NCBI GenBank assembly: GCA_949358305.1
Contig: OX442318.1
Span: forward strand, 7,798,501 to 7,862,500
Direction of reading: 5' to 3'
DNA from: Strigamia acuminata
Lineage: Eukaryota > Arthropoda > Chilopoda > Geophilomorpha > Linotaeniidae
Length of the DNA: 64,000 nucleotides
Every line of letters starts with the position of its first letter. Within the stretch, counting starts at the first letter, position 1. The notes beneath the pieces are model-generated. The model was not told the origin of the DNA, did no database searches, and was given only the letters and a program-made list of their open reading frames with translations. Below, piece after piece: positions 24,011 to 35,575 of this stretch. The position numbers were made by a program, and so were the translations under genes.

Positions 24011-24500
24011 GAGAGTTTGCGAGATGCATTTTTCCCTTACAGTTAAACACTATACGATATAAAAATAGTGTAAGGGAAAAATAATAAATTAAGTTTTTGC
24101 GGGCTGCACTTTTCCCTTATCACTACACTATTTCAGCCAACTACTGACAGTTAGTAATTTTGGGCCTAAAAATTCAATTTGGGGGCGTAAATGTGCAAAT
24201 TTCTGCATAAAATTCCATTATTATGCCTATAAAGTATGGTTTTGGGCCTAAAATTCAATTTTGGGCCTCATTTATCATTCAATCTACGTACCTATGACTG
24301 ATGTGTTTGATCGGGACAACAAAATAATCGCCATTTGTAATGGGCGGAGCTAACAATATAGTGTTCTCAATTCTGATTGGCTGCGCTATATTTTAATTTA
24401 GTGTTGAAAACGATACACTAAAGATTTTTCCCTTACGATATGACACTAAAATAGTGTATCGTGGAGCAAAATAAGGGAAAAATGCATCCCGCAAACTCTC
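24011..24500. mobile_element. 490-bp TIR MITE, family starting GAGAGTTTGCG
   Basis: The left end GAGAGTTTGCGAGATGCATT and right end ATGCATCCCGCAAACTCTC are inverted repeats extending through TTTTTCCCTTA. TA lies at 24009-24010 and 24501-24502. Internal phrases include TTAGTGT/ACACTA dyads, several CCCTTA/TAAGGG repeats and TTCTGATTGGCTGCGC, which link it to the smaller element at 2857-3034. It also holds repeated TTTTGGGCCTAAAATTCAAT lines near 24160-24280. No coding capacity. Confidence 0.8.
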
Positions 24501-24502
24501 TA

Positions 24503-25776
24503 TTGCCTCTATTGCCGGTGTAGTAACACACGTAACTTAAATATATCGAAATTCTCAAAACTTATTTCAAAAACAGCGGATGGAGTCGGATTCAACTAAA
24601 AGTTTGTAAAGCCAAGAAAAGCACGACTGGTTGAGCTACATTTACAAAAAGTACTGAAATTTTATTTCTAGTTTGAACAGCAATTAATCGGATAACGGCC
24701 CCTATACAAACCCGGCGCCAATTTGAATCTTCACAGTATCTTCCTTACAGAAAACAAAGAAAAGAAAATATTTTACTAACACCGTACCAACATCAAAGAC
24801 CTCCGAAAGTAATAAACATCTCCGAGCTTTCAACTTGGAGATTTCACGATGACAGACAAGTTAAATTTAATTACTAAAGAACTGATTAAATAGAAGCTTT
24901 GGATATTAAAGCTGCGATTTAAGTTTTCAGACACCTTCGACTCGTTACTCGAACCTTAAAGCGTGTGCAGAAGCTTAACTTCTCGCCACACGCAGCTGTT
25001 GACCAAATGCCAGTCATAGCAGCCTTCTATTAATCTCTTGTGCTCGCCACCATTCTTTCTTCTGCCGAGTGATAAATTCGAGTAGTGCTGCGATGGGATA
25101 TTGAATGGATATTAATGGGGTGTTAATTCCCGGCCGCGCTACATCTGGTCGACAAACCAAGAAATTAAAGTTAGTCGACACCCAGAACGAAGATAGCACT
25201 TTACAAACACGGTCTGTGTAATGAAAGGCGGCCTTTCGTGCCAGTTAACGATTAACGTTGTAAATTCAGGTGTGGTTAAAACCAGAAGCGGACGGCTAGG
25301 GAAATTTATCGCTTCAATAATACATCATTAATTAAAAGCCAAGTAATTCATCTTCATTCTAGATTAAAACATTACTTTATTCGCGCGGCATCCGAATAAC
25401 CTCAAATTTCCAATTCATTAGCGGATTCGCTCTAAAAGCGATCGATGACGGATTCCAAACCGTATTGCCGGTAACTCGATGCCAAATTCAAACATTCAAT
25501 TCCGTTTTTCATGTAGAACTACGTCTAAAAGGACAATTCTGCTTACGGAAATGGAGATCGGCGCCAAAAACAAAACAATGAAAACAATGAAAAACAATGG
25601 AAATGAATAATAAAACAAACTATAAAATGCACGGGAATCAACAACTTCTTAACAACTAATACGTCAGGAAAGAAAGAAGTTGGAAATGAGGAAAAGTTGG
25701 AGGAAAGTCTTGAAGTAGTAAATCGAACTGGAGATTAGATCTTTCGCTAGACAGGGAATGATTGATTTTTCTTTAA
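24503..25776. other. Unassigned sequence
   Basis: No supported gene. It includes a weak copy of dispersed repeat B at 25468-25500. Confidence 0.4.
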
Positions 25777-25819
25777 ATTATTGGACAAGCCTTAAGTTAA
25801 CAACATTTATTGCCAAGAT
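25777..25819. repeat. Paralogous empty site of the retrotransposon target
   Basis: ATTATTGGACAAGCCTTAAG followed by TTAACAACATTTATTGCCAA matches the joined flanks of the BEL insertion (44828-44840 plus 52787-52816) with the single CAAG at 25786-25789. It therefore shows the pre-insertion structure of that repeat. Confidence 0.85.
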
Positions 25820-26607
25820 GCCAAAAGGTCTCAACTTATTCCGCAACCATCTTTGCTTCATTTTGATCCATCCATCTTGGACCGTCCTTGGGTTATACGC
25901 ATTAAACCTAGTAAGTAGTAATCCTCAAAGACGTCACCATGGTTTCTCTATCGTCCATAGAAAACATGTCCACTAATCCCTTGGTTTTGACCAGTAAGAA
26001 CTGTATGAATAAAATCCATAAATGCAGAAACCATACATTTTTTATCATATAAAATTTTAACATTGCAGCTAGGCCTAAATCTTTCTGTACAAGACAAAAT
26101 GCCTAATTTCGCCAAGTTAACATTAAACTAATAAATAACTCCCTTACCAAACCGCGCGAATAATAAAAAAAACTCCTATAGATAAATTACACGAATAATT
26201 ATTTCTCTTTCTATCCAATCAAATAATTCAATCACTTGTGTTGGTAATAAAAATTCCACGCAACCTACTCAAATCCCAAATTCCAAATTGCTAAATTATT
26301 ATTCATTCCCTCCCTGACTCTAAACGGGCCAATTATAGCTCATGTTGGTCATTTCAATGAGCAGTATTGACTTTATTAACACCTCTCTAGTAGCACACAA
26401 CTGCTGTACAATATTATCTTATCGTTATAATAATACGAAACAATTTAAACTAGCATTCCAATTAGACATTAACTTTACAACCAGCACTCCAAATACAACA
26501 TAAAATACCAAACATTCAAATTGCCTCATTCCAACCGTGCTCAACATTCAATGCCTCTAATAGTACACTCGCGCTCTATTAACAGATATCCCCCGCACTT
26601 TCAAAAA
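25820..26607. other. Unassigned AT-rich sequence
   Basis: No supported feature. Confidence 0.4.
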
Positions 26608-26609
26608 TA

Positions 26610-27170
26610 CAGTCGAAACTTCTTATAACTAATCGCAAAGAACCGAAAAAATCAGTTCGTTATAACGAAAGGTCGTCATAACAATAAATTCGTTATAACT
26701 ATAAATTCGTTATATCGCGATTCGTTATAAGAATAAATTTGTTGTATCGCGATTCGTTATAAGGATAGATTCGTTATATCGCGATTCGTTATAACTATAA
26801 ATTCGTTATATCGCGATTCGTTATAAGAATAAATTCGTTGTATCGCGATTCGTTATAAGGATATATTCGTTATATCGCGATTCATTAAAACTATAAATTC
26901 GTTATATCGCGATTCGTTAGAATAAATTCGTTGTATCGCAATTCGTTATATGGATAGATTCGTTAAGATAAATTTGTTATATCGCGATTCGTTCTAAGGA
27001 TAAATTTGTTATATCGCGATTCGTTATCAGGATAAATTCGTTACATCGCGATTACGTATGAGGATAAATTCGTTATATCGCGATTCATTATAAGGATAAA
27101 TTCGTTATATCGCGATTCATTATAAGGATAAATTCGTTATATGCCGATTCGTTAATAGGAGGTTAGACTG
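26610..27170. mobile_element. Pogo-like element enlarged by an internal 32-bp tandem array
   Basis: The left end CAGTCGAAACTTCTTATAAC is preceded by TA (26608-26609). The right end GGTTAGACTG is followed by TA (27171-27172). Between about 26665 and 27160 lie about 15 copies of a 32-bp unit, ATAAATTCGTTATATCGCGA plus TTCGTTATAAGG. This unit is the inverse of the subterminal TIR sequence seen intact at 11003-11027. Three unit variants alternate, so ACTATAAATTCGTTATATCG recurs every 96 bp (26699, 26795, 26891, counting from CTATAAA). Confidence 0.85.
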
Positions 27171-27228
27171 TATATTTTATACAATGTTTTGCGATCCACT
27201 TAAATGCATTCCAAAATACACAGCATTT

Positions 27229-27272
27229 GCAAACCAATGGCATGCAAAAATGTATTACAAAATGCATTATCG
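27229..27272. repeat. Dispersed repeat C, copy 1
   Basis: GCAAACCAATGGCATGCAAA followed by AATGTATTACAAAATGCATT. It matches 34119-34160 closely. Confidence 0.55.
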
Positions 27273-28087
27273 CAAAATACATTTGCAATATAAATTTCAA
27301 CGTACTTTTGAACCTATACGTATTAAATATTGAATTGAGTCGTTTTGGCCAATTTAGACCCGCGTTGTAAAAGACACCGCGTTCAATTAGCACAGAGAGC
27401 ACTTGTACGGTAGCCGAGCATTGCGCCGGGTTTGTTTCCCCGCCATACCTGCGCCGCCGCGACACAAATCAATCGATTAACTTACTTATCGCCGAGTGCT
27501 AGCTCGCTATTGCAAATAAGTGTGTGCGAGAAAGAGAGACTATCCGTTTTCACGCCACATCAGTCGAGAAAAGCCATCGAGTCTGACGTGGACCCGAAGA
27601 AGAGCTGACTTGGCATGCCGTCAACCAACAAGTTTATGCTGAAAGCTTTGGTGAAAGCATTTACCAAACACGTCCATATACATCACTCCTAGTCCTATTT
27701 AGAACGTGAGTGAAGGAAAAGTAACGACATTTGATGCGAACCGAATGAAATCATATTTACGAGCGGATATTAGAGTGCAGGCAAGAAACGAGACGTGAAA
27801 AAGAGAGAAACGCAAAGCAAAAAAAGAAGAAATGTTCCAAGGATTAGTTGGCACGTTTGAGTTTCAGACCAAGCATGTCTCATTAGAGTATATGTACTAA
27901 TGAAACGCAGCCGAAAGTAGGAAAAAAAATCGTATAGTAGCTCCGAAAAGTGACATTAACATCAAGATGCACTGGTAGGACTAGACTAAGTCTTGTACAA
28001 GACCATTTGCCCCGAGAATTATGCATGCAACACACCTCTCTCGCAAATGCTCAAGAATTCCTAACTCGTTCGCTCTAATTACAAGTC
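27273..28087. other. Unassigned sequence
   Basis: No supported gene. Confidence 0.4.
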
Positions 28088-28413
28088 TTGTATGTCTATG
28101 CTCAGCAACTCCAATCCGACGACTCAGCACAAATGCAATGCGCCTCTCATCTTAACTTCAATCTTGGCCCCTTAACTTTACCAAACCTCGCGCATGTCCC
28201 ACCGATCGTCAATAACGAGCAGAATCCGAGACACGTCAATCTCGGATCCAAAATGTCACAGTCATGTCCGCATCCGCCGTGCGACGTGCCGAAATCCACA
28301 CCCCGGCTCGTCTTCTGGTCATTATGCACGTCCACGACAAAAGAAAGCGTTAATGACTCATGTGCCACGAATACTTTGACACCATAAAGTGCTGTGAGAC
28401 TTTGAGGCCCCAA
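28088..28413. other. GC-richer block with competing open frames
   Basis: Plus frame 28088-28387 (99 codons, preceded by a TATGCTCAG acceptor-like site) and minus frame 28147-28413 (88 codons, with a TTTG/GTAAAG donor-like site) overlap almost completely. Neither has a recognisable domain and only one could be real. The block is CpG-richer than the neighbourhood and abuts the 52-bp minisatellite, so it may simply be part of a GC-rich repeat environment. Confidence 0.2.
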
Positions 28414-28424
28414 AGGCGAATTTC

Positions 28425-28742
28425 AGGGCTGGGGGCCCTTCATGCAGCTTTTGTCGGGACCCCAGGGGTAGATTTTCGGGCTGGGGGCTCTTCTTGTAGC
28501 CTTTTTCGGGGCCCCAGGGGTGGATTTCCGGACTGAGTCACTTCCAGCAGCCTTTTTGGGGGCCCCTGAAGCAGATTTCCGGACTGGGGGCCCTTCATGC
28601 AGCTTTTGTCGGGACCCCAGGGGTAGATTTCCAGGTCCCACAGGCGGATTTCCGGACTGGGGCACCTCTTGCAGTCTTTTTCTGGGCCCCAGGGGCAGAT
28701 TTCCGGGCTGGGGGCCCTTCTGGCAGCCTTTTTGGGGGCCAT
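28425..28742. repeat. GC-rich 52-bp minisatellite
   Basis: About six units containing GACTGGGGGCCCTT, GCAGCCTTTTT and GGGGCCCCAGGGG. CTGGGGG-type starts fall at 28429, 28481, 28533, 28584, 28657 and 28708 (offsets 52, 52, 51, 73 and 51; the 73 includes a 21-bp insertion). Proline- and glycine-rich frames are open on both strands, but the 52-bp period breaks frame, so it is not a coding repeat. Confidence 0.9.
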
Positions 28743-30110
28743 ATTGAAAAAAAATTTCAAATCAATTTTTTTTTAATATTATTTTTTTTATTATTTTGAA
28801 AGTTTTGGAGCCCCTGCAGCTCCAGGGGCCCTTCTCCTACAAGAATTGTGAGAACCTATAAATCCGCTACCCCCTGTGTGGCCCTAACGTCCTAAAATCC
28901 TAAAACTGTCAATTTAATGAGCAGTTTAAGGATTTTTCTTAGCATGCACATTCAGAGGCACCTAAAAATCAAAGGTGGTTGACAAATTTTACATGAATAC
29001 AAAATTTATACGGAGCCCCAGTGGGCCGCTGAATGTACGTGTTGTATCTATCGATGTCGGTTACATTATAATATTGCATGTATAATTATATGATAATGAA
29101 ACCAACCTTCTGGTGGCGAATCATGCATTTGGCGGTCTCAAAGCGCAACCTGATTTTGAAGCCACCTCCCCATCACTAACAATTTAAAAATTTTATTTTT
29201 ACAGATGGGAAACAAGATTCGTTTATGGGGCCCTGGCGATACCGAGATCCTAAGCGTGCACTTCTTGCGCATAGGCAAAAGAAGTGCATTTACAACTATG
29301 TTTACATGCATGAAATATTTCGAGTGAGATGGATTTAAACTGATGTCTTTGGATTCGAGAAGAAACACGCGTACGCAACAAAGTTACATTGAACAGTGAG
29401 TCTTTATTTCAAACAGGATATGGAAATATATCAATCGTCCCCCCTTTTATACATGAAATAGAATGACTTATTACAGTGTGGGTCACCGAAGTGACCCTCT
29501 GATGACCAAACATGGCGTCACCTTCAATTCCCCCCTAGATGGCGCGTTCTTTAGAAACTCTAGTTTCCACACTCTGGGAACAGTTCGATCACTTCAAACA
29601 TGTTCAATACCCTGCACAGTTTTGTGATAACCAGTTCCAAATATGTAAACATCGTTCCACATTACTTATTTATCTGTCCTTGTATTCACAACGGTTGTTA
29701 TCTGTGTTCACGACACTTGTGTACACACATCATCCAATTTAAGATAATTATAAATTTACAACATGAGTTAATGGCTGGTGAATGGGGCTCAGCACACTCC
29801 GACCGAACTTCGAAACAAACGATTTGAGTTCACAACTGCGTTCACGGCACGCAACGATGAACTGGTGTCGAATAAGCGCGATTAAACGAAAAGGGACGAT
29901 CTAGTGCATGTTAAGAGATTTCCGATGACCACTCGACCGCTACAAATCCTGGTGGGCAATCAAAACGAAGGGGCAACCAAATCCAATTAGCCGTTTCTTG
30001 TCACCACTTAACTACACATTTTCAACAATTGAAAAGTTTAAAATGGAATGTTGCGCGAGGTGTGCAGGGAAAACAACAACAACCCATTTGGGGTGACCGC
30101 CTGAACACTA
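28743..30110. other. Unassigned sequence with a small hairpin
   Basis: GGGTCAC-CGAA-GTGACCC at 29480-29497 is a 7-bp perfect stem with a CGAA loop. A GCAGCTCCAGGGGCCC phrase near 28815 echoes the minisatellite. No gene is supported. Confidence 0.4.
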
Positions 30111-30187
30111 CAGTAGCTGCATTCAAAAATTAAAACATTTTGTGTTTTACTTCAATTTTAAAACAAAAATGACATCATTTCCTGTCC
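30111..30187 (+). repeat. Terminus of the GCTGCATTCAAAA repeat family
   Basis: CAGTAGCTGCATTCAAAAAT through ATGACATCATTTCCTG matches 11203-11275. The opposite end is missing. Confidence 0.65.
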
Positions 30188-30910
30188 TATTATTAATTAT
30201 TATGGGTTTACCTATTGCCGGTATCGGGAACCTGGTGAATTGTTTTCACTGCACAGCCCAGTCCGTCGATTTTTAAGCAAATAACATGCAAATTGATTTT
30301 TAAATTGACAGCTTTTTCCTTTTGCCGTGTAATTTATTCCGAGTGTTGGTTGGTTTTCGTCGAGCGAGCAAATTATAAATCTCGTTCCCACATTAATGAA
30401 CTGGTTGGTAATTTACAACTGTGTTCATCGCCTCCATATTTATATTCCCCCTCGCACTCCCCCTTTAATATATTTTTTTTCCCTTTTCGTTTCAAATTTC
30501 ACGTGTTGCTTGGGAACGGAGCAAATTAATAAACCCTACCAACACACTCCTTAATTCCTTTGATTAATTTGCCACTCTCGATCACCCCCGAACTAATTAC
30601 ACGAATATTTCCCCCACAGTGTGTCAACACACTACTAATTTTTCACTCCAGAAAACATCACACCTGCATAATACATGTACACTGTGCAGGTTAATGGAAG
30701 AAATTGAATTAAAATTCGGAATTTAACTTTACAAACTTAGAAACTGTGCGATTTATCTTTTCTGTGAACAATTGTATTTAAATTACAAAATGTAATGTGA
30801 AATTATTGGAATTCTGCATAATTCTATCAACTTTGCGAATGTTTTTACAATATTTAAACATAAAAGAATAAGTGTCTTCCCCTTTAAAATTAATCTTCGT
30901 CCCAGAAAAT
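30188..30910. other. Unassigned AT-rich sequence
   Basis: No supported feature. Confidence 0.4.
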
Positions 30911-31100
30911 CATTAAAAAATCAGAATTTTCCGAAAAAATTAAAAAAAGCATTAAAAAATGAGAATTTTCCGAAAAAATTAAAAAAATTATTAAAAAATC
31001 AGAATTTTTCGAAAAAATAAAGAAAATCATTAAAAAAATCAGAATTTTCCGGAAAAATTAAGAAAATCATTAAAAAATCAGAATTTCCCAAAAAAACTAA
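30911..31100. repeat. 39-bp AT-rich minisatellite, about 5 copies
   Basis: Units starting CATTAAAAAATCAGAATTTT occur at 30911, 30950, 30989, 31028 and 31068. The period is 39 bp with one 40-bp step. CCGAAAAAATTAA completes each unit. Confidence 0.9.
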
Positions 31101-32293
31101 TAAATTCCTCAATTTTATTATTTATTTCATAATTTATACCCAAAAATCTATAGATGCATTTTTGATGCCAAACCGTTTATAAAAACGATAAAAACCTTAA
31201 AAGAAAACCAAAACTTCGAACGCGCCTATTATTTTCCACCCAAAAATCATTTTTTTCCATTTTCATAAAAAATTCACTTCTCTCTAAATATCCCAATTTC
31301 ACTTAACCCTTAAATCCCATTATCCAAGCCCCTCTCAATGAAACATTCAGACAAATTAAAAAATCCCCATAAAATAAAACAAAAAAAAAATCCACCTATT
31401 TTATAAATGCAACTCACATATGTAAACAATAAAAAATTCAGAGCTCAGTCTATATATTTTTAGTATCCGTTATAAAAGTCACATTTGGTTAGAAATTTAT
31501 TCAAACCTTTCTCAATTTTACGAGATAACATTCACTAACAAACGGCCGTGCCGCACAACCACTATTTTAATGTTTAAAACTCCCAAAAAATACATCCGAA
31601 GATTTTTACGTGCCGGGCAACTCGAATTGTTTCATGGCTCGCCTCTAATTTCTCCCACGGGCCTTATAAAAAGATGAACACACGCTGCCTCCTTTTTCTT
31701 CCTCTTCCACCGTCCTTTTGCCAACTCAGCTCGAAAAAATCAAACGTTTAAATGAATTTCTCTGCCACTTTTACAAAAATCATCGTTTCGCACCGTTCCC
31801 CAATGAAAAAGTGTCATGTATGTCTTGTCATCTCCAACCTAATCCCGTTTCCATTTTTATTTCTTTCCTCCTTCTCTCAACAACCCATCTGCTTCTTATT
31901 TCCTATCCCGGCTTGCACCTCGCAACCCCAGAGTGTTGATTGCAATTTATCATCGCCCTGTTTTTGCTCATCTTTACACTTGCCAGTCAGCACTCGATTT
32001 GACAACAAAAAATGCTAATGGAGTGCTAAATCATCCAAACTTTTCTTCTTTCTACCTAAGTTCTCCACCTTGTAGTCTCTTCTCCGCCCAATTTTCATCC
32101 ATCAATGTTTTTTAATGAGAAACTTTGAAATAACTCAAGGTAAACGCACCGAAAACAAATTATTAGCTTCACTAGTGTTAATGTAATCCCCCATTCGCTT
32201 TCCTTGGGTATTGAGCACCAATTAAAATACACCCAATCCTGTTGTTACATGGTAGATACGATCCGTAAAAAATAAAACGTGGACAAAAAATAA
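31101..32293. other. Unassigned AT-rich sequence
   Basis: No supported gene. A pyrimidine-rich stretch at 31680-32100 opens two long plus frames with no known domain. Confidence 0.4.
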
Positions 32294-32396
32294 CACTAGT
32301 TGCATTCAGTGTTCGTCTTTTCGTTTTGTGATGTTAAAAGATACAAAAACAAACACCAAAAACACTTGAAACACGGCTTTTTGAATGCAGCCACTG
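32294..32396. mobile_element. 103-bp element, termini GCATTCA
   Basis: The left end CACTAGTTGCATTCA and right end TGAATGCAGCCACTG are imperfect inverted repeats. The interior carries GTGATGTTAAAAGATACAAA, which is shared with 19268-19342. It is related to the copies at 11203 and 30111 through the GCTGCATTCAAAA terminus. Confidence 0.6.
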
Positions 32397-34051
32397 TGTG
32401 TATACAAAAAATCAAAAGAAATCGTGTAAAAACGGAATTGAATTTATTTTTCTATTTTATTTTTCTATTTTTCAAAATCGTGTAAAAAAAATTGGATTTA
32501 CACGTCTGTGAAAAAATCCTCCGTTATTGGTTAGTAGATATCTGTTTCCATTCTAAGTGGTCCACACACGTCCATATGTAACAGTTCTAATGGTTTTTTA
32601 AATCTCTTGTTGGGTAAATTTTTATGAAAAATTGATTTCTTCTTAGCTAAGTCACATTTTAGAATTATTTTATTTAAAAAAAAATTAATCATTGCACACC
32701 CACACTCCCATTTTAAGTCTTTTCTTCAAATATGTGTTTATAGTAATTTAAACTGCATTGTGCTTGTTTCAAGATGGCAGATTGATGTAACAGTAGTGTC
32801 AAACCTTCTCTCTTTTCCCCTGCTGCAAACACTTGGCTGGAGTTTTCACTGTATCAGCAATATTTTGCTTATTTCCAACTGTTTGCAGCCATATTTTACT
32901 CTACTTTTCACTGTATCAGCAACATTTTTCTTACTTTTCACTGTTCCCACCAACAATTTGTTAAAATCCACCAAAAAATAAACACAAACGACACAAAACT
33001 AAGCCTAACAGCAGCCCATAGTGTAATTTCTCCCCTTTTTCAACTGACAAAACGAGCATCTGGTTTGCATCATTTATTCAATCGGCATTATTAGGTTCCA
33101 ACAAATTTTACTGCAGCAATTAAACCGCTCGTATATCGGAAACAGCGAATAAAGCTTTATAGTGATTGCATTCAGTTTCGTCCTTAAAATCCTTAAAATC
33201 ACAAACTTTTCTTGCAAAACTTCTCCGCAGAGGCAACATCAAAACACAAACCAATACCTCATTCGCACATCACGGCTATAATCCTTGGATTAGATTAAAC
33301 TCCATCCAGCCAACCGTAGAAAGAAGTTCAATGCCGCTAAGTCCTAAAGCTGATTTAGCAAGCTTTGCACACGGAGCATCAAAAGAGGTGAGGGAGTGCA
33401 GTAAAGAAAAAAAAAAGACAAGATGAGACGAGGGAAAAAAATAAAAGGATGAAAAGAGCGGATGAAGCAAGGTCTCTATGGAAACCAGATTACATTTAAA
33501 GGCACCAGGAGGTCCATAGCTTCGAGATTGTCAGAGGGGGTGTTGTAGTGCAAATACGGTCGACTTTGGTGAGCCAAAGAGCCTTAGAAGCAGCGTGTCA
33601 CATCAGCAAAAGTGTAGCAGATGGACCATGCTGCGAACACGCAACAGATCTGCCTTACTCTGGGTCATGCGCACTTCTATCATATTAACCGAGCAAAAAA
33701 CTGCTACATGTTTAACATGACAAGAATAATGTGCTGGAATCTTCTTTTCGCCACTCGCTTGACGCAGCGTTACAACCAAACAACATTTAAACTTGCGCGT
33801 TGGATTGTCTAGCTGCGGATTTGCACGCGAAAAAATTAAATGCGAATGTTAAGGAATTTGACGAATACTTATTTTTATATCTTTCTTGTCCAGATGCAAA
33901 ATAACAAGCCAAGGTTTGTGCCTAAACCTTATACTTTTTTCACTTCACTAACAGAATTGAAAATCCTTTATTGTTTAACATCAAAATCCTTTATTGTTTA
34001 TTGTTACCAATACAATACAACTTCCTAATGTGCTCAAACCTGCACAATTCC
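32397..34051. other. Unassigned sequence
   Basis: No supported gene. TTTTCACTGTATCAGCAA-type phrases occur twice (about 32844 and 32907), indicating a small local duplication. Confidence 0.4.
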
Positions 34052-34073
34052 TTGTGGTGCAAATACACCACAA
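34052..34073. repeat. Conserved hairpin, copy 1
   Basis: TTGTGGTG-CAAATA-CACCACAA is a perfect 8-bp stem. It sits in the context AATTCCTTGTGGTGC, and a second copy with a variant loop lies at 37321-37342. Confidence 0.6.
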
Positions 34074-34118
34074 TAATATAATATAAAACATAATATTTTA
34101 CAAAATGTATTATCGTTA

Positions 34119-34160
34119 GCAAACCAAAAGCACACAAAGATGTATTACAAAATGCATTCT
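34119..34160. repeat. Dispersed repeat C, copy 2
   Basis: GCAAACCAAAAGCACACAAA followed by GATGTATTACAAAATGCATT; a partner to 27229-27272. Confidence 0.55.
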
Positions 34161-35099
34161 TGTGAAGCATATTGCGTTGATTCTGTCGTCCTTAAACTCA
34201 CCATTTCTAATGTGCTTTGCACTTTCCATTCGGCAAGTACAGTGTTGTTTTACTGGTCAAATTTTACTGCCAATGACCTGACTGTATGGCGCACTAACCA
34301 GCCTTATTTCCTCTTAATAAATTGCATTTTTAATTGCGCCAAAACATTTTAGCTCGCTTTTCTTTTATTTTAACGACTCTTGTTGATATTAAAAATGCAT
34401 CGCTCACCGTGATTAGTTGAATTAAGCTCTAAACCAATGCGACACAGGGGTCTGCTTTACAAAAACCAACTGCAATTCTCCTGTCTTATAAACATAGTGT
34501 AAATATGCATGGAATGCACAACTTCATTTTAAAACTATTCATATAGAGTACATTGCATCCGTTTTAATGAGTAATACTACGAATGCAACTGCAATTTACA
34601 CACGTGTTTCCAAATTTGCAAATTTGTTGTTGAAACAAATTAATTCAGTTATTCATTAATGGCGTACAAAAAAAATTTAAAAGAAAAAAAAATATCAGAA
34701 ATAAAAAAAAAGCTAAGATTATAACGATAACCTTGCGTTCGAGTATGACCGTGCATAAATCGTGCGCTAATTGCTGCTGAATCACGCCAAAAGTCCAACG
34801 GTCTGCAAAAATTCGATCCAATTTATACACGACATCCACCACTTTTGTCAGCAACAGCTAAAAAAAGGAGATCAATTTATGGGAAAATGCACAACAAAAT
34901 GTTGCAATTTAGCCGTCAAAAAATTCTCCCCCTGCCGAATAATCAATTTCAGCCAAATCTCCACCGTCACCACAAACCTTTATTTATAGTAGCAAGCTCA
35001 TAATTTCCATTACCGTAACAGCGCCTTTATCTCAATCTATATTATTCGGCTAAATACCGTTACGGTGTGGGAGTCGAGTCGATGCCGTGGGACCAAAGA
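34161..35099. other. Unassigned sequence
   Basis: No supported gene. Confidence 0.4.
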
Positions 35100-35575
35100 C
35101 TGCGAAAGCATTTGCCAAGAATCCTTTCATAATCAACAACAAAAGTTAAAGGTTGAGACTTCTTCAGAAACGTTCAACGGCGAACAGCGACGCTAACAAC
35201 ATGAAATGAATAATTTACATTATCGATTGTTCTTAAATTTTCAAATTTATATTTCATTTATTCCTTTCAAAATGAATAAATAAATTGAATTAATTGTATA
35301 GGTTTAATAATTTAATTGCAGTGTAGCACGGTCGTCTTATACCGTGCTAACTGGTGTCTTTTTGATGATAGAATCCCTTGCTAATACTTGTACTATCTTG
35401 TAGCACGATTTTATTTACTTTAGCTGTGTGGATTTCACATCAAGACAACAAGCGCAAACAGTTTTTGTTTATAATTTCCACTGAGATTATCCGGCAAGCC
35501 GAACAACTTCGAAAGCGTTTGCCAAGAATGTTTTCATTAATCAAGAACCAAAGTTTTCGACAGAAACTTTTTTAA
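35100..35575. repeat. Pair of about 75-bp direct repeats with an intervening hairpin
   Basis: GCGAAAGCATTTGCCAAGAA near 35102 and TCGAAAGCGTTTGCCAAGAA near 35510 begin similar segments. Both continue with TTTCAT, ATCAA and CAGAAAC. Between them TAGCACGGT (35324-35332) and ACCGTGCTA (35341-35349) form a perfect 9-bp stem. The arrangement suggests a diverged local duplication. Confidence 0.55.

Noticed and set aside
26610-27170. CRISPR-like array (32-bp repeats)
   Set aside because: The units are contiguous with no unique spacers, and they derive from the surrounding transposon ends in a eukaryotic context.
28440-28760. 106-codon Pro-rich repetitive minus frame
   Set aside because: Generated by the 52-bp minisatellite. 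The period is not a multiple of three, so the peptide does not repeat in frame and selection for protein is unlikely.
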